Source: Brachycybe producta (taxonomy: Eukaryota; Arthropoda; Diplopoda; Playtdesmida; Andrognathidae). Taken from it: DNA of 64,000 nt. Each line of letters begins with the position of its first letter. The first letter of the stretch is position 1. Both the position numbers and the translations under genes were made by a program. The notes beneath the pieces are model-generated. The model searched no databases and was not told where the DNA came from. It saw only the letters and a list, made by a program, of their open reading frames with translations. Below, piece by piece: positions 45,846 through 55,400 of this stretch. The stretch covers positions 13,424,100 through 13,488,099 of the forward strand of contig JAUPFP010000002.1 in assembly GCA_036925085.1 (NCBI GenBank), in the 5' to 3' direction.

Positions 45846-46786
45846 AAATGTCCCATTTGGAGCACCAGTGAGAAAGAAGTAATCGTGCACAATACCTTAT
45901 TGGTCGAGAGAAATGGGGTGGGGTTTTCGTACTTGAAAGACGCTGCCCAGAATGACGACACAAGATGTCCGCCTAGTTTGACTGCTTTTCATAAAAGAGG
46001 GCGCGCCTATATATAAAAACAATATTTAAATGAATTTTAGGTTACAACGCTCTTTATAATGTCGTTTATGCAAGGATACTACATAATAGCTTAGACTATC
46101 ACCTTAGAAGAAGAATAGCATTTATTGCTCACTTCTCTTTGGTTGTTGAAAGTAATTGTAACTCATATTACTTGAGTTACTTTTTTTTTCACAAAAAATG
46201 AGCAGAAATTATAAAATCGAAAAGGAGCGAAAGTTATTTTTATGAGTTTCGACATTCCAATCACTTTCATATCAAACTCAGTAAAAGCAAAGATCACAAT
46301 AGTTAATTACAGCTGCAATTTATTTTTCAAAATGCAAAATTTAATTGCTTTGTATAACGATGAAAACAATTTTTTTTTCTGAAAATGTATTCGTAATTAT
46401 ATATTAATTAATTATGCTTATAATTTAGGCAGAATTAAGAAGAAGAAAATAAGTAATAATTAGGATGTGTAGCTGCATATCTTTAAAACAAAGTCTCGTT
46501 TAAATTTGCTTTTGTTGTCTCTCTCGTAGTTTATAAATATTAGTTTAAAAAAAGAAATCCCTGTTAATTACCCTGTGATATATTTATTCTGCTAATTAGA
46601 TTTGTGTTTAACAAAGACAAAAAAAAAATGCAAATTTGAAATATTTTTCAAGTAGGATTTTAAAATTGAAAAACGGTTTTTTAACGTTTTTTCTCCCGGT
46701 TTGAAGTCACATAATAATTAATTGAAAAATAATTTCGCGAGCTAATCTTCTAAAAAAAAACATTGTGAAGCCAGTAGATTAATGCA

Positions 46787-47345
46787 TGTGCTAATTTTTG
46801 TGTGATTGTTCTAAGTCGTTTTTAATGGGAGTTCTTCAAATGTTTGGGTGACGGTTTTTTGGTCCTATGGGAATTAACATGGAGTTAAAAAAACGTAAGA
46901 TTTTAAATGTTATTTAAAAATAGAAAGACCTTTTAAAATTTAGAAAAAGGAATAAACCTGAAGGCAATAAACACGTGTAAGTACGTGCTAATTTTTCTGA
47001 TTGCTCTAAATCATTTTTAATGAGAGTTCTCTTAACTTTTGTTGGACGGTGTTTTAGTCCTATGGGACTTAACATGGAGTTTAAAAACGTACGATTTTAA
47101 ACGTTATTAAAAAATAGAAGGACCTTTTCAAAATTAATAAAAAGGAAACATCGTGAAGCCAATACATGAATGTATGTGCTAATTATTTTGTTATTGTTCT
47201 AAATCAGTTTTAACGAGAGTTTTTCAAATGTTTGTGGGACGGTTTTTGATCCTATGGGATTTAACATGGGGTTGAAAAAACGAACGACTTTGAACCTTGT
47301 TTAAAAATAGAAGGACCTTTTCAAAAATTATATAAATCGAGCACA
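46787..47345. repeat. Three tandem units of about 190 bp in the left arm
   Basis: Each unit has GTGCTAATT, ATTG(T/C)TCTAA(G/A)TC, the core GGTCCTATGGGA or a close variant followed by TTAACATGG, then AGAAGGACCTTTT. The mirrored array is at about 49650-50230. Confidence 0.8.
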
Positions 47346-47627
47346 TGAAGAACAATACTTTTTATTGCATTTTGCGCTTTACTGTATTTGAATTGAGCGA
47401 TTGTGAGGTGATTTCTTGCAGTTTTAGTAACACCATATAAGAACACTCATTTGCCTCGTTGTCATCTGCTCAAAACAACAAGATGGACGTGGATCTAGGC
47501 TCTTATGGGTGAGCACAGAGGGGGAAAAAGCGGGAATAAACGGCCGTGTTTGCAAGGCCGTCTTTAGAATTATAAATTAACGACCCTATTTGCAACAACC
47601 ATAAGTTTTAAAATTGTAGGCTATGAA

Positions 47628-47701
47628 TTGGCTGAGTGGCGTAATGGTAAAATCTCGGCCTTCAGAACCTGTGGTCCGTGGTTCGATTCTCTGTTGGGAC
47701 T
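47628..47701 (+). repeat. tRNA-like sequence in the left arm
   Basis: An A-box-like TGGCTGAGTGG and a B-box-like GTGGTTCGATTCT are at normal tRNA spacing, but acceptor and T stems do not pair well, so it looks like a tRNA-derived relic, not a functional gene. The mirrored copy is 49284-49358. Confidence 0.6.
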
Positions 47702-47739
47702 GTTAATTTTTAATTATTTAATTTAAATTGTTAATAACC

Positions 47740-48373
47740 ATTATATCGATTTAAAAATAATATCGAAAAAATATCGATTTAAAATCGATTTAAAAAATAA
47801 ATTTCATCATAGTATAAATATAAATATAAGTTTTAAACATGTGGTATATGTAGATGCCTGAATAGTGCAATTGGTTAGAGCACCTGACTATGAACCTTGG
47901 GGTAACTTAAGGTCATGTGTTCGAATCCAGGACGTGTCTTTTTCATGCATATGTCTACCAGAGTTGATCTGCTCTGCTGCAATGTTTCGATTGAATGAAT
48001 ATGTCGTCATATTCAATCCTTCTCTGTGGGGATGTGCTGCGGTACATGGTCCGGTGTAGGTTGGTGGTTCCCAACCTCTCGGTAAGAGGCCTTAAGAGGC
48101 TGCGCTGCCCACCAGAGTTGGTTGAGTTGGTTGAAAGTGTCGGAAAGATACGACGGGAGAAGATGTGACAGGGAGTCCAGTGGGTTTCGAGCCCTCGGTC
48201 AGAGGCTACCATACTGTTGCAATATCTCCCTGATATCTCCCAAGTACACATGAAAACTATATGATTGCATTGAAATTCGGGTTGGAGCTGGGTCCTTAGT
48301 AGATCGACTGTTGGCTTTTGAAAATAATTTTAAATTAATGATTTTTTAATTATTTTTTAATTTTATTTTGAGC
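47740..48373 (+). mobile_element. tRNA-headed SINE-like repeat, copy A (left arm)
   Basis: AT-rich leader with repeated ATCGATTTAAAA, then a tRNA-like head (A box TAGTGCAATTGG at about 47863, B box GTTCGAATCC at about 47919), a body with GGTACATGGTCCGGTGTAGG, and a tail in which GGGTTTCGAGCCCTCGG looks like a second B box on the opposite strand. Copies B (right arm) and C (outside, from 51343) share the whole structure. Confidence 0.7.
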
Positions 48374-48611
48374 AAAGGGGAAATTGCAGCTGTCGACGGA
48401 CTCCTTCTTTAGGATAATTGAGTTGGGAATTCCTATCGCTTGATAAATCATAGCCGAATAGCGACCCTAGTGGCAAGTTCGGTGAACTACTTCCAGCGTC
48501 GAAAGGCAATCGTCAAATTTGGCGCCTTTAAAGAAGGATTCCGTCGCCACTCAAAATAAAATTAAAAAATAATTAAAAAATTATTAATTTAAAATTATTT
48601 TCAAAAGCCAA
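48374..48611. other. Spacer between the palindrome arms
   Basis: 238 bp of non-palindromic sequence at the centre. Within it, CGACGGACTCCTTCTTTA and TAAAGAAGGATTCCGTCG are imperfect inverted repeats about 155 bp apart, so the loop may itself be a small inserted element. The last 60 bp (48552-48611) directly duplicate the inner end of the right arm. Confidence 0.65.
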
Positions 48612-49245
48612 GCTCAAAATAAAATTAAAAAATAATTAAAAAATTATTAATTTAAAATTATTTTCAAAAGCCAACAGTCGATCTACTAAGGACCCAGCTC
48701 CAACCCGAATTTCAATGCAATCATATAGTTTTCATGTGTACTTGGGAGATATCAGGGAGATATTGCAACAGTATGGTAGCCTCTGACCGAGGGCTCGAAA
48801 CCCACTGGACTCCCTGTCACATCTTCTCCCGTCGTATCGTTCCGACACTTTCAACCAACTCAAACAACTCTGGTGGGCAGCGCAGCCTCTTAAGGCCTCT
48901 TACCGAGAGGTTGGGAACCACCAACCTACACCGGACCATGTACCGCAGCACATCCCCACAGAGAAGGATTGAATATGACGACATATTCATTCAATCGAAA
49001 CATTGCAGCAGAGCAGATCAACTCTGGTAGACATATGCATGAAAAAGACACGTCCTGGATTCGAACACATGACCTTAAGTTACCCCAAGGTTCATAGTCA
49101 GGTGCTCTAACCAATTGCACTATTCAGGCATCTACATATACCACATGTTTAAAACTTATATTTATATTTATACTATGATGAAATTTATTTTTTAAATCGA
49201 TTTTAAATCGATATTTTTTCGATATTATTTTTAAATCGATATAAT
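48612..49245 (-). mobile_element. tRNA-headed SINE-like repeat, copy B (right arm)
   Basis: Mirror image of copy A, nearly identical, including A box, B box (GGATTCGAACAC on the plus strand) and tail. A few substitutions relative to A are visible (for example TCAAACAACTC against TCAACCAACTC types near 48862). Confidence 0.7.
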
Positions 49246-49283
49246 GGTTATTAACAATTTAAATTAAATAATTAAAAATTAAC

Positions 49284-49358
49284 AGTCCCAACAGAGAATC
49301 GAACCACGGACCACAGGTTCTGAAGGCCGAGATTTTACCATTACGCCACTCAGCCAAT
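49284..49358 (-). repeat. tRNA-like sequence in the right arm
   Basis: Mirror copy of 47628-47701 with the same A-box and B-box-like motifs. Confidence 0.6.
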
Positions 49359-51140
49359 TCACAGCCTACAATTTTAAAACTTATGGTTGTTGCAAATAGG
49401 GTCGTTAATTTATAATTCTAAAGACGGCCTTGCAAACACGGCCGTTTATTCCCGCTTTTTCCCCCTCTGTGCTCACCCATAAGAGCCTAGATCCACGTCC
49501 ATCTTGTTGTTTTGAGCAGACGACAACGAGGCAAATGAGTGTTCTTATATGGTGTTACTAAAACTGCAAGAAATCACCTCACAATCGCTCAATTCAAATA
49601 CAGTAAAGCGCAAAATGCAATAAAAAGTATTGTTCTTCACGTGCTCGATTTATATAATTTTTGAAAAGGTCCTTCTATTTTTAAACAAGGTTCAAAGTCG
49701 TTCGTTTTTTCAACCCCATGTTAAATCCCATAGGATCAAAAACCGTCCCACAAACATTTGAAAAACTCTCGTTAAAACTGATTTAGAACAATAACAAAAT
49801 AATTAGCACATACATTCATGTATTGGCTTCACGATGTTTCCTTTTTATTAATTTTGAAAAGGTCCTTCTATTTTTTAATAACGTTTAAAATCGTACGTTT
49901 TTAAACTCCATGTTAAGTCCCATAGGACTAAAACACCGTCCAACAAAAGTTAAGAGAACTCTCATTAAAAATGATTTAGAGCAATCAGAAAAATTAGCAC
50001 GTACTTACACGTGTTTATTGCCTTCAGGTTTATTCCTTTTTCTAAATTTTAAAAGGTCTTTCTATTTTTAAATAACATTTAAAATCTTACGTTTTTTTAA
50101 CTCCATGTTAATTCCCATAGGACCAAAAAACCGTCACCCAAACATTTGAAGAACTCCCATTAAAAACGACTTAGAACAATCACACAAAAATTAGCACATG
50201 CATTAATCTACTGGCTTCACAATGTTTTTTTTTAGAAGATTAGCTCGCGAAATTATTTTTCAATTAATTATTATGTGACTTCAAACCGGGAGAAAAAACG
50301 TTAAAAAACCGTTTTTCAATTTTAAAATCCTACTTGAAAAATATTTCAAATTTGCATTTTTTTTTTGTCTTTGTTAAACACAAATCTAATTAGCAGAATA
50401 AATATATCACAGGGTAATTAACAGGGATTTCTTTTTTTAAACTAATATTTATAAACTACGAGAGAGACAACAAAAGCAAATTTAAACGAGACTTTGTTTT
50501 AAAGATATGCAGCTACACATCCTAATTATTACTTATTTTCTTCTTCTTAATTCTGCCTAAATTATAAGCATAATTAATTAATATATAATTACGAATATAT
50601 TTTCAGAAAAAAAAATTGTTTTCATCGTTATACAAAGCAATTAAATTTTGCATTTTGAAAAATAAATTGCAGCTGTAATTAACTATTGTGATCTTTGCTT
50701 TTACTGAGTTTGATATGAAAGTGATTGGAATGTCGAAACTCATAAAAATAACTTTCGCTCCTTTTCGATTTTATAATTTCTGCTCCTATTTTTGTGAAAA
50801 AAAAAGTAACTCAAGTAATATGAGTTACAATTACTTTCAACAACCAAAGAGAAGTGAGCAATAAATGCTATTCTTCTTCTAAGGTGATAGTCTAAGCTAT
50901 TATGTAGTATCCTTGCATAAACGACATTATAAAGAGCGTTGTAACCTAAAATTCATTTAAATATTGTTTTTATATATAGGCGCGCCCTCTTTTATGAAAA
51001 GCAGTCAAACTAGGCGGACATCTTGTGTCGTCATTCTGGGCAGCGTCTTTCAAGTACGAAAACCCCACCCCATTTCTCTCGACCAATAAGGTATTGTGCA
51101 CGATTACTTCTTTCTCACTGGTGCTCCAAATGGGACATTT

Positions 51141-51303
51141 TATTGTGTGTGCGCGCGCAATATTATTGCGTGTGTGTGCACAATATTATTGAGTGTGGGT
51201 GCACAATAATATTGAACGTGCGAGCAATATTATTGTGTGTGTGTGCACAATATTATTGTGCGTGTGCACAGTATTATTGAGCGCGCACGCAATATTATTG
51301 AAC
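51141..51303. repeat. Minisatellite in the right palindrome arm
   Basis: CAATATTATTG units with TGTGTGTGC or GCGCGC spacers. It is shorter than, and not collinear with, the left-arm array. Confidence 0.85.
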
Positions 51304-51342
51304 GTAAATTATTGTGCGAAATGTCCCAAACGGGCTTCCATA

Positions 51343-51830
51343 CAATGTAGAAGGCTGAATAGCGCAATTGGTAAGAGCACCCGACTATGGACTTCCGAGG
51401 TCGCGTGTTCGAATCCCGGTCGTTTCTGTTTCATGTCATATCTGCCAAAGTTGACCTGTTATAGCGGGATTTCGATTTTAATGAAGAAGTCGTCATATTC
51501 AATTCTTCTCTGTGGGGATGTGCCGCGGTACATGGTCCGGTGTAGGTTGGTCGTTCCCAACCTCTCTGTAAGAGGCCTTAAGAGGCTGTGCTGCCCACCA
51601 GAGTTGGTTGAAAATGTCGGGAAAGATACGGCGGGAGAAGATATGACAAGGGAGTTCAGTGGGTTTCGAACCCTCGGTCAGAGGCTACCATACTGTTGCA
51701 ATGTCTCCCTAAAATAATCTCCCAAGTACATAATATGATTGCATTGAAAAGGTGGGTTGTAATATCTAGTCCTTAGCAGATCGACTGTTGTTGCCTTTTG
51801 AAAATAATTTTAAATTAATATTTTTTTAAT
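51343..51830 (+). mobile_element. tRNA-headed SINE-like repeat, copy C, interrupted at its 5' side
   Basis: Head with A box TAGCGCAATTGG (51360-51371) and B box GTTCGAATCCC (51408-51418), body GGTACATGGTCCGGTGTAGG, tail GGGTTTCGAACCCTCGG, ending AATAATTTTAAATTAAT. Its 5' leader lies at about 45390-45557 on the other side of the 5.8-kb palindrome. Joining the two flanks at CAATGT restores the arrangement seen in copies A and B. Confidence 0.7.
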
Positions 51831-51894
51831 TTTTATTTATAAATTCAGTTGAGTTTTTATGTCATTCATTTATGTTGACATAAGTTGCAGATTG

Positions 51895-52200
51895 GACTAA
51901 TTGCAGAGGAACAAAATGCCATCAAGTGATTGCGTTACCCTCCTAGTTTCTAAAACACTTTCTATTTTCCTTTCCTAATCAAAAGTTCGAAAATGAACAA
52001 CTTGTTCATAAACTACTTCGATCTTAAACTGGTTTTAAAAGTGTTTAATTCTTTCGTATTGTGTCTTTCAGGTGCGAAATGAAGAAAAACTTGAAAGTGT
52101 TTTAGAAACTAGAAGGGCAACTCAATGACTTTTGGGTATTTTCATGTTGATATCTTTTAATCAGTTGACATTTTAGTCTATAATTAATAAGTCAACATCT
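51895..52200. mobile_element. Rearranged M1 MITE halves
   Basis: A right half (CCCTCCTAGTTTCTAAAAC, 51895-52010) is followed by a left half (GAAACTAGAAGGGCAACTC, 52060-52200), the reverse of the usual order. This looks like two truncated copies. Confidence 0.55.
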
Positions 52201-52493
52201 AAATACTATTAGATTTAAATGAATATTCCATTTTCGCGAATATTCCATGTCGCTTTTCTAAAACGTAGAAATAATCAAGAGTTCTAAATTTTAATCAGCT
52301 GTTCTTAAAACCAAGTGTTGATAAAACGCCGTTTTTTTAAATAACTTTTAATTATTACAGGTGTATGAAAAAAAGGACATTTAAACGAAAAATGAACAGA
52401 ATGAACGAAGGGAGAAAAAGGTTCTTTTTCAAATAAGAGATGGAGAAACACACACGATTTTCACTTCTTCCAACAAATGTCAGGTTTGTTTCT

Positions 52494-55400
52494 TCAGATG
52501 AACGATCTGTCGTTATCGCTGTTGTCGTTTTGCGTCGTCGTTCTCATCGGAATCACTTCTACGTTTCCACCGAGAGACGCACTACGCTTCGGATAAGGAC
52601 ACCTGGAGGAGATCTGTTGAAGGATCAGTTCGTGTTCTGAACTAGAACTCATCTTTGTGTAACTGTTCTTTATAGGATGAGGCGAACCTCGATGGACTGG
52701 AGTCGGTTGTGTACCGGACCAGGTCACCTTGGTGTTTGGTTTCACTTCGCCGCTGGTTTCCACGAGAGGCGGCGGAGGAGGAAGAGGTGGAGGTGGATCG
52801 ATCATCTCCTCTTCGGAAGTGTGGCTACAGGTCTCTTTCACGATGCTCAGCCTTCGTGACGTACTGTCCGAAGAACGACGATCTCCTTCCATCTACGAAA
52901 TAACAAACAAAAGGTTGAAAACACATGAAACATATATTTATGCTTCGTTTATAGTCGGTCATTTAACAATAACGTTCTTCAAGAAAGACTACGAGAGAAC
53001 GTGATCGTGAAATGGCGACTATAAACGTAGCATTACATCAAAAAGTGTTTTAGAAACTAGAACAGCGAATAATTCATGTTTATTAAAACGTGAAAACGGG
53101 GCCTCTCGTACTTCGATTATTCTGTCTTTTTTTTTCTTTCATGTTGCTATCTTTCAAAATAAGAGTTTTTAATCATATTATATTTTTAAAAGTTCATTTT
53201 GAAAGATAATAAACCTTAAGTCTTCTGAAACCAAGAATAACCAGAGTAACCACTCTTTGAAACAGATCATAAACACACAATAATCAATAAATAAATGTGA
53301 ATTTCTACCTTATTATTGACCATTGTCTTCTTTTCCTTTCCTCCTCCTCCTCCTCCTCCTCCTGTACAGCAACAACCGTTGTTGTTTCCTTCCGAACTGT
53401 CTCTTCGTCGTTCCGGCGATGGAGTTTCGATCAGAGACGAAGTTGCAAAAGGAGATGGACAAGAAGCGCTGTTGTGATTCTTCTTACTCGCAGGATCCAT
53501 CAGAGAGATCTGAGTGAGAAGAGTTGATCCACGACGATGGTTATAACCACGTCCGACACCACCACCAGATCCGCTATGGTTGACGCCTCCTCCTACAGGA
53601 GGACGACCACCGACGTTCGTCAAGTTCGAACTATAAGTAGGTTTGTATTTATTTGCTTTCGAAGCGAATAAACCGTAACGATTCATCATTATGAACAGAT
53701 CTCTTCGATATTGTTTCGTAAAGATAGCGTACAGAAACGGATTTGCACAAGAGTTGAGAGGATAGAAGAAAACTAGAAGGATCTTGGAGTTGGTGACGTC
53801 GATTAGAGGATATCCGGCGACGGCCGTAAGTCCAAAGAAAGCAATCGGGGCCCAACAAGCGAAATCGGTGAAGACTAGAAGGGCCATTCGTTTCGCAACC
53901 GTTTTATCATTCTGAGTTACAGTCGAGTTGTGTCCACTGATTGACCAATACATTTTTCCATAACAGGCGCAGATTAGAACGAAAGCGAGTCCGTTGACGG
54001 TTAGAAGTACGATGAGATAAGCGATGTCGGCAGAATCGGAGTTCTCGAAAGGAAGACAGATACTCGTCTTCTGATAACCGCTGATTCCGACGAGAGGAAG
54101 AACGGCGAGTGCGATCGCGTAAGTCCATCCGAAAACCATAATACGAGCTGCAGCTCCGAGCCGTAATCTCTTGTTCAGATGAATTGCGTAAGTTATCGCG
54201 TACCATCTCTCGAGAGTGATGACGGTGAGAGTAAATATCGATAATTCGCTTCCGAAAACTGTCAAGAAACCTGCGATTTTACATCCGGGACCTTCTTGCC
54301 AGTCGATAGCGTAATTAAAATACTTTCCGATCGTATGAAGATCCATCGCAGCAACGACAAACAGGTAAAGTCCCATACAGAAATCGGCAAAAGCAAGATT
54401 ACACATTAAGAACTTGGATACGGTCATCTTGAAGCGGCTACTCATGAGTACGACCATTACGGCGAGGTTTCCGAGAACCGCAGCGACGACGACGAACCAG
54501 ACGGCGACACGTAGTCCGACGTTTCCCATGATGTCTTCGCATGGATTAAAAGGATCGGGTGCGGGGTCGCAACGCACCTCGTAGTAGTTTTTAGACCAGT
54601 TGCCGCACATTGCGAACAACGACGAATCTTCGTCTACATCTACGGCAACGTGGAATTTACCGCGGTCGATTCCGAAACCACGTTGTGACACGGAAGCGTT
54701 TGAGAGATCGAACCGACCGAAACCGACATCACCCATAGTAGTGACGGACACGTTATCGTCTACGACACTGTGAAAAGTACCGAAACCTCCGAACATTTGG
54801 CGTTTTTGTCGGATGTGACCCTTTTTAGCGATTGCGGACGAACCGACAGAAGCACAATTGAGACGTCGGTCTAGAACATATTTGTTATAGTTCTCGTGAG
54901 CTCCTCGGTTGTGTGTTTCGGGAAATCGGAACGCGCAACAGTGATAAGAATAAGTTAGGAACGCTTCTTCGATGTGATGGAAATTGTAGACTGATGGGAA
55001 CACTTTGAGGGTTTGAACGTTTTGAAGTCGTAATGTTTTAAGGTGCAGACGTTGAAGTCCGGCAGTCGGAAGTCGGATGATCTTTGTTTCCGAAAGATCT
55101 CTTTAAAAAGTGAACAAATTTTAAGTGACAATAATTTTTTCTTGGTGTTTTGATCAGGCAAATTAGTTCTTAGAACTTTTTAGAAGCATATTTTAAAAAG
55201 AAATTCAATGAAACAAATTAAAATATCTATTGAAACTACCTCTGCTAAGATTGTTTTCAAGTGTAAACGGGGTTTCTCGAACTTTGATTATTTTTTCTAT
55301 CAGAAGAGCAAACCAAAGAGAAACTTGAAAGTTTTTTAAAAACTAGAAGTGTAGCTCAGTCACTTCAGAGTATTTCATGTTAATAACTTTTAAAATAAAC

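Larger units (their letters stand above)
45558..51342. mobile_element. 5.8-kb near-perfect palindromic (fold-back) element
   Basis: Begins TATGGAAGCCCGTTTGGG and ends with the exact complement CCCAAACGGGCTTCCATA. It is flanked by a 6-bp direct repeat CAATGT (45552-45557 and 51343-51348). The left arm runs to about 48373 and the right arm from about 48612, so each is about 2.7-2.8 kb, with scattered single-base and repeat-length differences between arms (for example GCACATGAAG against GCACGTGAAG). From outside in, each arm has a CAATAATATTGTGCACAC minisatellite, an AT-rich segment, three tandem units of about 190 bp, a tRNA-like sequence and a tRNA-headed repeat. No transposase frame. The arm differences argue against a simple assembly duplication. 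Confidence 0.85.

Noticed and set aside
47955-49030. Two mirrored open frames of 98 codons inside the palindrome (47955-48251 minus, 48734-49030 plus)
   Set aside because: They lie within the tRNA-headed repeat, are mirror copies, and a related but broken version is in copy C. Better explained as non-coding repeat sequence than as a gene.
51360-51430. A functional tRNA gene at the head of repeat copy C
   Set aside because: A and B boxes are good but the anticodon stem and acceptor stem do not pair; it is part of a repeated element.
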